64,000 bases of DNA from Salinimicrobium sediminilitoris (GCF_020866905.1 NZ_JAIVCC010000016.1:186001-250000), one strand, 5' to 3'. Positions 51,445 to 59,810 are shown, counted from the first letter of the stretch. Translations and numbers: made by a program. The notes: generated by a model not told the origin, from the letters alone.

Positions 51445-52500
51445 TTAAATCACGCTTCCCTGGCAACTACTACCCGCACCGGCCGTACAGCCATAGCAGT
51501 GTTGTGAGGTGCGTATTTCCCTCTTTTGCAGCAGTTGAGGTTCAAAATCTTTTAAGTGCTGACTTTTTGAAGCTACCTTTAAACTCAGCATCTGGTTGAA
51601 ATCACAGTCGTACAGCCAGCCGTCCCAGCTTACAGATATTGTATTGGTGCACATTACGTTGTGCAGGGCAGCAGGGTTAAAAGCCTCTACCAAAGCTGTC
51701 ATATAGTCTTCATAATTTTCGGACGCTATAAGGTACTCCAGGAATCTGCTAATAGGTAAATTGGTGATACAGAAGAGTTCGTTGAAGTCAATATCAAAGT
51801 CTGCTTTTAAAGCCTTTTTAAAATCGCGTTCCATGGTCTGTTGGTTAGTTGGCAGGAAGGCTCCCGCGGGATTGTAGACCAGGTCTAACTTTAGTCCGCT
51901 GTCCTTTTTGCCATATCCTGCTGCATTCAGCATCTTCAGAGCTTCAATGGACTTATCAAAAACTCCGCTACCGCGTTGACGATCGGTTTTCTCCCGTTTA
52001 TAGAAAGGCAGAGAAGATACGATGTGAATATCATGCTTTTTAAAGAATTGTGGCAGGTCGTAATATTTCTTATTTGCCACAATAATGGTAAGGTTAGAGC
52101 GAACTATAAAATCTCTGATCCCCGCTTTGGAGGCTTCTTCTACGAACCACCGGAAATCGGGATTCATTTCGGGTGCACCGCCCGTAAGGTCCAGAGTATG
52201 TGCCTCAGATTTTTTTATCACATCCAGGCAGAGCTGCATTGTTTCCCGGGTCATGATCTCCTTTCGGTCAGGTCCTGCATCCACATGGCAATGGGAACAC
52301 ACCTGGTTACACATATACCCCAGGTTGATCTGTAGGATCTCCAGCTTTTTAGGCTTTAAAGGAAATGCTCCCGTCTTCTCTGCCTTATCTTTGAACAGCG
52401 GTAATTCCCCTGCCCCAAAAATGCCGTTACTAAGGTATTTAAGCTGTTCGGCAGGATTGGAGAGGTTGTTTTTTCGGGTTTGTAGGGATTTTGTTGGCAT
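51445..52500 (-). CDS. arsS: Arsenosugar biosynthesis radical SAM enzyme ArsS
   Basis: A 351-residue radical SAM protein with C-terminal DUF3641. The 4Fe-4S site is C-x3-C-x2-C in YMCNQVCSHCHVDAG (about residues 58-66), the SAM GGE-like motif is LDLTGGAPEMNPDF and FIVRSNLT follows. The C-terminal domain ends HCYGCTAGAGSSCQGS, with cysteines at positions where some relatives carry selenocysteine. ArsS moves the 5'-deoxyadenosyl group of SAM onto dimethylarsenite to give the arsenosugar nucleoside precursor. The family label is firm; the arsenic substrate in this organism is inference. First gene of a long operon reading down to 41495. Confidence 0.93.
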   Translation of the reverse strand: MPTKSLQTRKNNLSNPAEQLKYLSNGIFGAGELPLFKDKAEKTGAFPLKPKKLEILQINLGYMCNQVCSHCHVDAGPDRKEIMTRETMQLCLDVIKKSEAHTLDLTGGAPEMNPDFRWFVEEASKAGIRDFIVRSNLTIIVANKKYYDLPQFFKKHDIHIVSSLPFYKREKTDRQRGSGVFDKSIEALKMLNAAGYGKKDSGLKLDLVYNPAGAFLPTNQQTMERDFKKALKADFDIDFNELFCITNLPISRFLEYLIASENYEDYMTALVEAFNPAALHNVMCTNTISVSWDGWLYDCDFNQMLSLKVASKSQHLKDFEPQLLQKREIRTSQHCYGCTAGAGSSCQGSVI

Positions 52501-52535
52501 GTTTTGATATTGTATTTATGATGGGGCGGCGGAGG

Positions 52536-52635
52536 CCTGACCCCGGAGCCGTTGCATGCAACGGCTTTACCTTTGGTGGGGCCTGTGGAGGCCGTAGAGA
52601 CCTGACTTCGGAGCCGTTGCATGCAACGGCTTTAC
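52536..52635. repeat. Twin direct repeats with perfect 20-base palindromes
   Basis: A 35-base unit occurs at 52536-52570 and 52601-52635, period 65, with two differences. Each holds the perfect dyad AGCCGTTGCATGCAACGGCT (52547-52566 and 52612-52631). A third, imperfect dyad GTCAGCTG-TGC-CAGCTGAC lies at 52673-52691. Together they fill the space between the AhpD-like gene and arsS, just upstream of arsS. Either twin operators of the arsS operon or a second REP-type family. Confidence 0.8.
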
Positions 52636-52699
52636 TTAAGATCCCTCCTTTGTCGGGATGAGCGGCTCCTATGTCAGCTGTGCCAGCTGACGGATCTGC

Positions 52700-53035
52700 T
52701 CACATTGACAACTTATTGTACTTGTTCATCATTTGGACTCCATGTACCAGCGTGGCACCGCCTTTTATAGCTGCGCCTACGTGGATGGCTTCCATCATTT
52801 CTTCTTTTTCTATTCCCCGCTCCAGGCCGTCTTTAGTGTATGCGTCTATACAATAAGGACACTGCACCACGTGGGAAACTGCAAGGGCGATAAGGGATTT
52901 TTCACGGGCTGTTAGTGCTCCTTCCTCGAATACGCTGTTGTAATAATCAAAGAACTTGCTGCCAAGTTCCTCATCCCATTCCGAAATTTTCCCAAACTTC
53001 TTAAGATCGGCGGGATCGTAATATGTTTTTGACAT
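52700..53035 (-). CDS. AhpD-like arsenosugar-associated peroxidase-type protein
   Basis: A 111-residue carboxymuconolactone-decarboxylase/AhpD-fold protein. It carries VVQCPYCIDAYTKD with the redox CxxC and the following His-type region in AIHVGAAIKGGATLVHG. It matches the small peroxidase-like family regularly found with ArsS (alkylhydroperoxidase with selenodomain SAM). It may reduce or protect an oxidised intermediate. Separated from arsS by 199 bases of palindromes. Confidence 0.92.
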   Translation of the reverse strand: MSKTYYDPADLKKFGKISEWDEELGSKFFDYYNSVFEEGALTAREKSLIALAVSHVVQCPYCIDAYTKDGLERGIEKEEMMEAIHVGAAIKGGATLVHGVQMMNKYNKLSM

Positions 53036-53104
53036 AATAATTTTTTTGAGGCTCTAAGATAAGAAGTGCCTGCAGAACAAAGAGACTTCAAAAAATAAAA
53101 CCTG

Positions 53105-53123
53105 TCAAAAATGTCATTTTTGA
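53105..53123. other. Perfect 19-base palindrome TCAAAAATGTCATTTTTGA
   Basis: Longest copy of the AAAAATGNCATTTTT pattern, between the AhpD-like gene and a small membrane-protein gene. Function unknown. Confidence 0.55.
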
Positions 53124-53130
53124 AAGATTG

Positions 53131-53319
53131 TTACGCGAAGAGGTCCGAAAAGAACAGCAGGCCCAGTACTATTATGGCAATGATCACAATGATCGCGATC
53201 ATTCCCAGATTTCCGCCACTTTTTTCTTCGGTTGACTGATTGACATGATACTTTTTATCTGTCTTTTTATTTTCTACGGGAGTAGATTTTTTGTTTTCTG
53301 TACGATCGTTGGTTTCCAT
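53131..53319 (-). CDS. Small tail-anchored membrane protein
   Basis: A 62-residue protein with a charged Lys/Glu/Asn-rich N-terminal part (about 1-38) and one C-terminal hydrophobic helix, IAIIVIIAIIVLGLLFF, ending in SDLFA. I chose the ATG at 53319; an in-frame ATG ten codons upstream is less likely. Family unknown. Confidence 0.6.
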   Translation of the reverse strand: METNDRTENKKSTPVENKKTDKKYHVNQSTEEKSGGNLGMIAIIVIIAIIVLGLLFFSDLFA

Positions 53320-53421
53320 GATAAAAGGTTTTAAAACTTTAAGGTACAAAAATGCACCTAGACCTTGAATTTTCTCAAAAACCAGAGAAGCACAATTGTG
53401 AAAATTTTAGAAGTTACTACC

Positions 53422-54315
53422 TTAATAAAGCTTTTTCCAATCAATTTTTTCGAGGATGGACTGCAATTCCTTTTTTGGTATCTCACGTGGAATGGCAGGA
53501 AGTTTATCTCCTTCCCCCGGCGTGAGTGGGTATCCAAAAATACGCATCAAAGCCCCGGCCTTGACCGATGCCTTCTCTATCTCTTCAATTGAAAGTTGAT
53601 CAACCCACTTGCGGCTTTCACCCTTGCGTAAATGCCGGGGACTCTCTTCTTTCATGCTTGAAAAGCTGACTTCTTTTTCAATTTTTTGCTTTTCCTGAGC
53701 TGGAAGTTCCAATTCCAGATATTTCAGTAAAGAATCGTATTCCTTTGGAAAAGACTTCAGCAGGTTTTCATAAAAAACAAAATGCAGCTTCAGATCTTTG
53801 GAGTGAAGCAGGTAATTTCCGTAGAACCAGACCCACTGTTCCAGCAGGTTTTCATATTCCGCAGAAAAAAATTCTTCAACCGACTTATAAGGTGAGGTGT
53901 AATGCTCCTGCATATATGGCGTGAAGGCAAATTTAGCAGCCGAAAGTGCTGTATCTCGTGGATCTCTCACAATACACACTTTCCTGTCAAAAAAGGTAAA
54001 AACCTCGGGCGTTTTTTGGCACCAGGTGGAATGCGTCCAGGCCAGGGTAGCCTTCTTAGAATAATTTTCCAAGTCGGGAACCGGTTCCTTGAGCAAGGAA
54101 CTCACTCTAAAAAATACTCCGTCGCCCTCAATATCCAGCATATCTATCCCCGCCTGATCTTTAAAGCTGAGTTTTTCCTGCTTCAGGAATTGATATTCGG
54201 GTCGGGTTTTTATGAAATAGGAAATATCTTCTCCGGCTTTTTCAAGAGTTTTCTTTAGAATGGTATTGAGCCAGAAACTACCTGATTTTGGGGCGCTGAC
54301 CTGTAATATTTTCAT
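53422..54315 (-). CDS. Sulfotransferase
   Basis: A 297-residue cytosolic-type sulfotransferase. The PAPS 5'-phosphate loop is SAPKSGSFWLNTIL at the very start, the 3'-phosphate Arg/Ser site is VCIVRDPRDTALSAAKF near residue 115, and the C-terminal R-K-G-x-x-x-x-W motif is LRKGESRKWVDQL near 245. It moves sulphate from PAPS onto an alcohol of a small molecule or glycan. It is the next minus-strand enzyme gene upstream of the arsenosugar-type locus, which makes a sulphated arsenosugar an interesting possibility. Confidence 0.9.
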   Translation of the reverse strand: MKILQVSAPKSGSFWLNTILKKTLEKAGEDISYFIKTRPEYQFLKQEKLSFKDQAGIDMLDIEGDGVFFRVSSLLKEPVPDLENYSKKATLAWTHSTWCQKTPEVFTFFDRKVCIVRDPRDTALSAAKFAFTPYMQEHYTSPYKSVEEFFSAEYENLLEQWVWFYGNYLLHSKDLKLHFVFYENLLKSFPKEYDSLLKYLELELPAQEKQKIEKEVSFSSMKEESPRHLRKGESRKWVDQLSIEEIEKASVKAGALMRIFGYPLTPGEGDKLPAIPREIPKKELQSILEKIDWKKLY

Positions 54316-54448
54316 GTTTCAATTATTTTAAAGTCTGAAGTTAATTAAATTTAATAAAAGAAGATTCTGGCCTTTTACTGGCAATCTCAATTGCTGTTGC
54401 TACGCTGGCATGATACTTGAATTAAACTGAACAACAAAAAATTAAATT

Positions 54449-54925
54449 ATGATTAGATCAAACAAAATGGCAGGGATGATAATGTTTTTTATGATGTTAG
54501 GTAGTACTGCCGTATTTGCCCAGACACCACAAATGCCGCAACAAGAGCAGCAACAAACGGAAGTGACCGATGCCGAACTTACTAAGTTCGTAGAGGCTCT
54601 TAAAGGTGTACAAATGGTGACCCAGCAGGCACAACAGAAAATGATGCAAATGGTGCAGGAAGAAGGAATGGAAATTCCAAGGTTCAATGAAATCCATCAG
54701 GCTTCAGTAGATCCTAAAGTTGAGGTAGAAGCCACTTCCGAAGAGAAAGCAACTCACAAAAAGATCATAGGAGAACTTGAAACTATGCAGGCGGGAATTC
54801 AGGAACAATTAGAGAGTTTAATTAAAGATCAGGGGCTTTCGCTTGAAAGATATGAGCAAATTGCCATGAGACTTCAGTCTGATACTCAACTTCAACAGAG
54901 AATTCAGCAAATGATACAGGGATAA
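54449..54925 (+). CDS. DUF4168 domain protein
   Basis: A 158-residue exported protein. A signal peptide ends near VFAQ (residue 25), then comes a Gln-rich linker and an alpha-helical DUF4168 domain with DAELTKFVEALKGVQMVTQ near 40-60 and a long helical tail with many Gln. The composition suggests a coiled, periplasmic or surface helical bundle. Function unknown. A terminator follows. Confidence 0.85.
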   Translation: MIRSNKMAGMIMFFMMLGSTAVFAQTPQMPQQEQQQTEVTDAELTKFVEALKGVQMVTQQAQQKMMQMVQEEGMEIPRFNEIHQASVDPKVEVEATSEEKATHKKIIGELETMQAGIQEQLESLIKDQGLSLERYEQIAMRLQSDTQLQQRIQQMIQG

Positions 54926-54943
54926 ACTATTCCCAAGAATTTT

Positions 54944-54971
54944 AAAAAGCGGCAGTGATGCCGCTTTTTTT
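54944..54971 (+). terminator. Terminator after the DUF4168 gene
   Basis: AAAAAGCGGCA and TGCCGCTTTTT with a four-base loop GTGA, followed by TT. Confidence 0.9.
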
Positions 54972-55149
54972 ATGCCTTAGAAAATGTGAGGTATGTTAGC
55001 AGCATCCCAAAAATCACACCTGTGTCTATAAAGTATCGTTAAATACTTTTATTGGAAAGCCACTTTCTTTAATTTTAAGATGCAGAAAATCAGGTTAATG
55101 AAAATTTTACCCGATTTGTTTACGCTTTAAAAAAGAAAAACTTACCAGT

Positions 55150-56301
55150 ATGTTAGCAATGAATTACCGCGGTCCTTTTAGGATACGTGTAGATCGTGAC
55201 AGTCCCTTTCCGGAAATTGAGCATCCTGAAGATGCCATTGTAAAAGTAACCAGAAGCTGTATTTGCGGCTCTGATCTCCACCTGTATCATGGTCTTGTGC
55301 CCGATACCCGCGTGGGAACAACTTTTGGGCATGAATTTATAGGAGAAGTAGTTGAGGTAGGATCGTCTGTAAATAAAGTAAAAGTAGGGGACCAGGTAAT
55401 GGTGCCTTTTAACATTGCCTGCGGAAAATGTGCTTTTTGCAAGCAGGAAATGTACGGGATGTGCCATGAGGCCAACCCACAGTCTACAGCTGCCGGGGGA
55501 ATATTTGGATATTCCCATACTACAGGTGGCTACCACGGCGGGCAGGCAGAATACGTACGGGTTCCTTATGCCAATGTTGGTCCTACTGTTATTCCCGACT
55601 GGATGGATCCCGATGATGCAGTATTGCTCACCGATGTGGTGCCCACAGGATACCAGGCCGCCGAAATGGGGGGCATCCAGGAAGGAGATACTGTAGTGGT
55701 ATTTGGTGCCGGTCCCATAGGAATAATGGCTGCTAAAAGTGCATGGCTCTTTGGAGCGGGAAGAGTTATTGTAATTGATAAGCTCGATTACCGCCTGGAA
55801 TTTGTCAAGGAATTTGCACAATGTGAAGTCTACAATTTTTCTGCCCTGGAAGATCCGGTAGTTTTTATCAAAAAAATAACTGATTCCCTGGGAGCCGATG
55901 TATGTATTGATGCAGTAGGAGCCGAAGCTGCAGGCGATACTATGAACACCATGATGGGTAGAAAACTGCTAATGCAGGGAGGTTCAACAACCGCCTTGCA
56001 CTGGGCAATAAACTCGGTTAAAAAAGGTGGGATTGTTTCAATAGTAGGAGTATATGGCCCTATTGATGCCCTGGTGCCCATAGGTAATGTGGTGAATAAA
56101 GGGATAACAATTAGAGCGGGACAATGTTCGGTGAAAAGATTATTGCCTAAAATGATCGAACATGTTAAGACGGGAAATATCAATCCTAAGGAAATAATCA
56201 CTCACCGGATACCTTTAGAGGAAGTAGCCGAGGGTTATCACATCTTTAGTAAAAAGCTTGATAATTGTATTAAAACTGTTCTTATCCCGCCAACGGCATA
56301 A
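55150..56301 (+). CDS. Zinc-dependent alcohol dehydrogenase (formaldehyde-dehydrogenase-like)
   Basis: A 383-residue medium-chain dehydrogenase. Catalytic zinc site C38 in CICGSDLHLYHG, GHEFIGEVVEVG next to it, the structural zinc cysteines in CGKCAFCKQEMYGMC, and the NAD motif VVVFGAGPIG near residue 185. It belongs to the YjgB/glutathione-independent formaldehyde-dehydrogenase-like group. It is followed 32 bases later by the small protein that commonly accompanies it, so a two-gene operon is likely. Confidence 0.93.
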   Translation: MLAMNYRGPFRIRVDRDSPFPEIEHPEDAIVKVTRSCICGSDLHLYHGLVPDTRVGTTFGHEFIGEVVEVGSSVNKVKVGDQVMVPFNIACGKCAFCKQEMYGMCHEANPQSTAAGGIFGYSHTTGGYHGGQAEYVRVPYANVGPTVIPDWMDPDDAVLLTDVVPTGYQAAEMGGIQEGDTVVVFGAGPIGIMAAKSAWLFGAGRVIVIDKLDYRLEFVKEFAQCEVYNFSALEDPVVFIKKITDSLGADVCIDAVGAEAAGDTMNTMMGRKLLMQGGSTTALHWAINSVKKGGIVSIVGVYGPIDALVPIGNVVNKGITIRAGQCSVKRLLPKMIEHVKTGNINPKEIITHRIPLEEVAEGYHIFSKKLDNCIKTVLIPPTA

Positions 56302-56333
56302 GAACAGTAATAAAAAATTAAAAGAAGAAGTTT

Positions 56334-56855
56334 ATGATCGGAGATCAAACCAAACCCGAAGATTTCAGAAATGAAAGAGGGGGCGACCACAGCCATATAA
56401 AAGGATGGGGAATTGACAGGGATTCAAAGAATGATCCAACTTACCCCATGAAACATAGAACAGATGAAGAAATAGAGGGTTATACCTGGGAGCGGCCAGA
56501 ACAACAACCTGTAGATATTGAGGTGCTACATTCGGTAGAACGGCCTAATATTCCGGCAGTTTTTGGGACGGCGCAACCTCCATCAGGTCTTAGTGGCGCT
56601 ATAAGACGTTTCGCCTTTAAGTACAGCGAATCCAGTTATGGAAGATGGCTACCACTCGTAATAGCCGACAGGATTGGAGAAGTAGAAGGTATTTTTGAAG
56701 ACCTTAAAAAAGGTCATGTGCCAAATCTTTTTGCCGAACACGGGTTAAAATCTGAATGGAAGTATAACAGGAAGAATTTTGTACTTAAATCGGCAGTTAC
56801 TGCAGCTGCGCTTGCAGGAGTCCTGCTGTTTCTTACCAGGGATAAAAAGAGATAA
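56334..56855 (+). CDS. Unnamed partner protein of the zinc alcohol dehydrogenase
   Basis: A 173-residue protein. The soluble part begins with a GDQTKPEDFRNERGGDHSHI-type stretch and contains PNIPAVFGTAQPPSGLSGAIRR, FKYSESSYGRWLPLVIADRIGEVEG and a final hydrophobic helix (about 149-167) before RDKKR. I recall close relatives in Bacteroidota and Proteobacteria adjacent to alcohol dehydrogenases, without a named function. It is likely anchored to the membrane by the last helix. Confidence 0.8.
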   Translation: MIGDQTKPEDFRNERGGDHSHIKGWGIDRDSKNDPTYPMKHRTDEEIEGYTWERPEQQPVDIEVLHSVERPNIPAVFGTAQPPSGLSGAIRRFAFKYSESSYGRWLPLVIADRIGEVEGIFEDLKKGHVPNLFAEHGLKSEWKYNRKNFVLKSAVTAAALAGVLLFLTRDKKR

Positions 56856-57299
56856 AAAATGCTATTTTAGAAAAATATAATTTCGCTTCTAACGTGAATT
56901 AGTCGAAGCATCTGCATTTGCAGATGCTTTTTCATTTTTAATGCCGCGGGCAAAAGGCCAGAATTGCCTGGAAATCTCAAACCGGGAGAGTTTGATAATC
57001 TTCTTTCTGCTACAACTTCATCAGCGGAAAAAACAGTTTTAACAGAGAATTTTAATAAAAAATAATTCTCTGCAGGGGGCTCTTGGCTTTATTCCCTTTC
57101 TTCATTACAACAAGAGAATATTTATTTTAAAGGAAACTTACAAAAAACCTTTAACAACAAGTAGAAGAAGCAGTTAGAATACGGGAGCAGACTACTAAAG
57201 AAATATTAATTAGGCTTTTGATGAGGGTATTTAGTAAAGCCTTAACGGAGATTCCATGCTTAACTGCCTAATTTGTGCCGAATTAAAAAAATAAAAACT
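56856..57299. other. Intergenic stretch with one terminator
   Basis: Contains the terminator at 56906-56932. The rest holds no gene, no copy of the window's repeat set and no clear promoter. A 5' region of the lipoprotein gene with an AT-rich leader ends at 57299. Confidence 0.5.
56906..56932 (+). terminator. Terminator after the alcohol dehydrogenase operon
   Basis: AAGCATCTGCA, a TT turn and TGCAGATGCTT, a perfect 11-bp stem, then TTT. Confidence 0.9.
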
Positions 57300-58487
57300 A
57301 TGATCAGATTAAAGAAAGTTTACCTTTTAATGATGCCGATGATTCTGAGTCTTGCCCTAGTATCATGTAGTGACGATGATGATGATAACCCTGTTCTCCT
57401 TCCTACAGGTAGTATTGTAGTAGATAGTGAGGAAGTGGTAGAGGATGGAATGTTGACTATCAATGCCGTTAGCATGAGTAATCCTGGATGGGTAGTGATC
57501 CACCGTGATAATAATGGTGCTCCTATGGTACCCGAAATTATTTCTGTACCTAAAATGGTAGAGGAAAATACTACCTCCGATGTTGTTATCGAACTTAAAG
57601 ATGGAGAAGAGGTAGAAGATGGTGAAACCCTTTGGGTAATGCTTCATACAGATGATGGAGTAATTGGAGAATATGAATTTAACGGAACCAATGGATTAGA
57701 TGCTCCTATTACAAATGAGGCCGGAGACATCGTAACTGAATCTTTTATGGTGTCATTAGCTAATGCAGTAACTGCAAATGAACAGGATCTTGTAAACGGA
57801 GTAGTTAATGTTGAGTCTATTAAGCTTGAGCAAGATGGATATGTTGTGATTCATGCATCCAATGAAGCCGGTGACGGGCCGATGGTACCGCAAATTATTT
57901 CTCAACCAGTTTATTTGGAAGCAGGAGAATATGAAAATGTAGGTGTACCACTAACAGACGATGCTAATGTTGAAGCTGGTGATGTTTTATGGATCATGCT
58001 TCACAATGATACCGGGGAAGAACAAGTGTATGAATTTGATGGAGTTAATGATTTAGACCTTCCTGTTATGGATGGTGAGAATATCGTAATGACCTCTGTT
58101 ACTATTACTGATGTAACTACAGCCGCAATGAGTGGTACGATTGATGTAGAGGATCAGGCTCTTGTTGACAACACCATCACCGTAGATAATATCTTCGTTG
58201 ATATGGATGGGTATGTGGTAGTTCACGCTTCAAATGCTGACGGATCGGGACCAATGGTGCCTGAGATCATTTCTGTACCTGTTTATGTTGAAGCCGGTGA
58301 TAACCCAAGTGTAGAAATAACTTTTACAGAAGATGCAAATGTCGAAGTAGGAGATACAGTTTGGGTAATGTTACATGATGATACCGGAGTAGAAATGGTA
58401 TATGAATTTGACGGAGTGAATGGTCTTGACTTACCTCTTATGGATGACGACGGAATTGTTGTTACCCCTATCACTATTACTGAATAG
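57300..58487 (+). CDS. DUF7282 triple-repeat lipoprotein
   Basis: A 395-residue lipoprotein with lipobox LVSC (C23) followed by Ser and five Asp. It holds three about 115-residue repeats of the DUF7282 type. Each has a V/I-x-V/I start, a GxVVIH-x-D/N or GYVVIHASN core, PMVPEIISVPV or close variant, and GE/GD-x-LW-V/IMLH-x-DTG, ending at YEFDGVNGLDLPV. High Asp/Glu content. The same domain occurs in haloarchaeal secreted proteins. Likely surface-bound and beta-sandwich in shape. I chose the ATG at 57300, before the signal peptide. Confidence 0.85.
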   Translation: MIRLKKVYLLMMPMILSLALVSCSDDDDDNPVLLPTGSIVVDSEEVVEDGMLTINAVSMSNPGWVVIHRDNNGAPMVPEIISVPKMVEENTTSDVVIELKDGEEVEDGETLWVMLHTDDGVIGEYEFNGTNGLDAPITNEAGDIVTESFMVSLANAVTANEQDLVNGVVNVESIKLEQDGYVVIHASNEAGDGPMVPQIISQPVYLEAGEYENVGVPLTDDANVEAGDVLWIMLHNDTGEEQVYEFDGVNDLDLPVMDGENIVMTSVTITDVTTAAMSGTIDVEDQALVDNTITVDNIFVDMDGYVVVHASNADGSGPMVPEIISVPVYVEAGDNPSVEITFTEDANVEVGDTVWVMLHDDTGVEMVYEFDGVNGLDLPLMDDDGIVVTPITITE

Positions 58488-58507
58488 TTATAGATTAAAA
58501 TAAGATC

Positions 58508-58541
58508 AAAAAGGGCTGCCATTTCTGGCAGCCCTTTTTTT
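58508..58541 (+). terminator. Terminator after the DUF7282 gene
   Basis: AAAAAGGGCTGCCA, a TTTC loop and TGGCAGCCCTTTTT, a perfect 14-bp stem with T tail. Confidence 0.92.
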
Positions 58542-58665
58542 ATTTGTGGTATTTCATGAAATTGACTCGTTCTAGCTGAAGAAACTCTGGCAGGTTCTTT
58601 TTTAGCTGAAATTTTCTTAATTCATGTGACCTATCTTCGTATTTTAACCTGGACAAGCTTAACTT

Positions 58666-59766
58666 ATGATTAAAATAACCCAACCTACTTTACTTCTTGA
58701 CCAAAATATTTGTGTAGCCAACATTAGTAAAATGGCCGAAAAGGCCCTTAAGCACAAGGTGGAATTGATCCCTCATTTCAAAACCCACCAATCTGCACAG
58801 GTTGGGGAATGGTTTAAGGAGGTGGGTGCAGGAGCGATCACGGTGACCTCTGTAAAGATGGCGAAATATTTCGCACAGCATGGATGGAATGACATTACTA
58901 TAGCCTTCCCGGCAAATGTCCTGGAAATTGATAAGATCAACGAACTCGCTAAAATGGTTGATCTAAAGATCTTTGTGAACAGCAAAGAGACCGCCGCTAT
59001 CCTGAAGCAGCAGTTAAGATCACCGGTAAAATTTTATATAGAAACAGATGTCGGGGATGGACGATCTGGAGTAAATGCTGGAGACTTTTCAGCAATTGCA
59101 AAGATCCTGGAGGTAACCAATGATTCTGAACTGGAATTTTGTGGTTTTTATACACATGCCGGCCATACTTATAATGCTGTATCTCCACAGGAAGTTGAAG
59201 AGATTTTTGAAGAAGTGCTCAAAAAACTCAGTTCTCTAAAAAGGCATTTTAGAAAGGCATTTCCAAATCTTAAGCTTGCACTTGGTGATACGCCTTCTTG
59301 CAGTATAATTGAAGATTTTGGAGATATTGACAGCATTCATCCCGGTAATTTCGTGTATTACGATCTTGTCCAGCATGGTATTGGTGCCAATACCATTGGG
59401 GAGATAGCCATTTGTCTGGCTGTTCCTGTGGTTGCCGTACATCCCGAAAGACAGGAGGTAGTTGTGCACAGTGGCTGGGTACACCAGGGGAAAGATTCAT
59501 TGCGTGGTGTAGATGGGAAAAACTATTATGGCCTTGTGGTAAACCTGGAAGGAGAGAAATGGACCGCTCCCATTTCAAATGCGAAAGTAAATAAGCTATC
59601 TCAGGAACACGGGGTAATCAATCTACCCTCAAAGATAATAGACGGGATAAAAATAGGAGATGTCCTGGGGATACTTCCGGTGCATGCCTGTGCAACTGCG
59701 GTGATGATGGGTGAAATATGGACCCTGGAGGGGGCGAGGCTGGAAATGATGCCAAGGTTAACTTGA
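58666..59766 (+). CDS. D-threonine aldolase-like PLP enzyme
   Basis: A 366-residue alanine-racemase-fold PLP enzyme of the D-TA/D-serine-dehydratase-like group. The PLP-lysine is in LIPHFKTHQSAQ near residue 45. YIETDVGDGRSGV gives the phosphate and Arg contacts, the TGGDTPS-like stretch appears as ALGDTPSC, and the C-terminal VLGILPVHACATAVMMGE holds the metal-binding His-x-Cys pair. It probably cleaves or dehydrates a D-hydroxy amino acid. TATCTTCG at 58632-58639 is a near -7 box. Confidence 0.9.
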   Translation: MIKITQPTLLLDQNICVANISKMAEKALKHKVELIPHFKTHQSAQVGEWFKEVGAGAITVTSVKMAKYFAQHGWNDITIAFPANVLEIDKINELAKMVDLKIFVNSKETAAILKQQLRSPVKFYIETDVGDGRSGVNAGDFSAIAKILEVTNDSELEFCGFYTHAGHTYNAVSPQEVEEIFEEVLKKLSSLKRHFRKAFPNLKLALGDTPSCSIIEDFGDIDSIHPGNFVYYDLVQHGIGANTIGEIAICLAVPVVAVHPERQEVVVHSGWVHQGKDSLRGVDGKNYYGLVVNLEGEKWTAPISNAKVNKLSQEHGVINLPSKIIDGIKIGDVLGILPVHACATAVMMGEIWTLEGARLEMMPRLT

Positions 59767-59810
59767 GCTCTTACTGGGTATCATAAATTAAGTCAGCATC
59801 TTTCCTGTTT

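Noticed and set aside
51445..51500. Selenocysteine in the C-terminal domain of ArsS
   Set aside because: The critical positions are encoded by Cys codons and the frame ends at TAA, so no UGA recoding is needed.
52356..52622. 88-codon minus-strand frame across arsS and the twin palindromes
   Set aside because: It runs through the palindromic repeats and the arsS 5' end in another frame; composition is that of the repeats.
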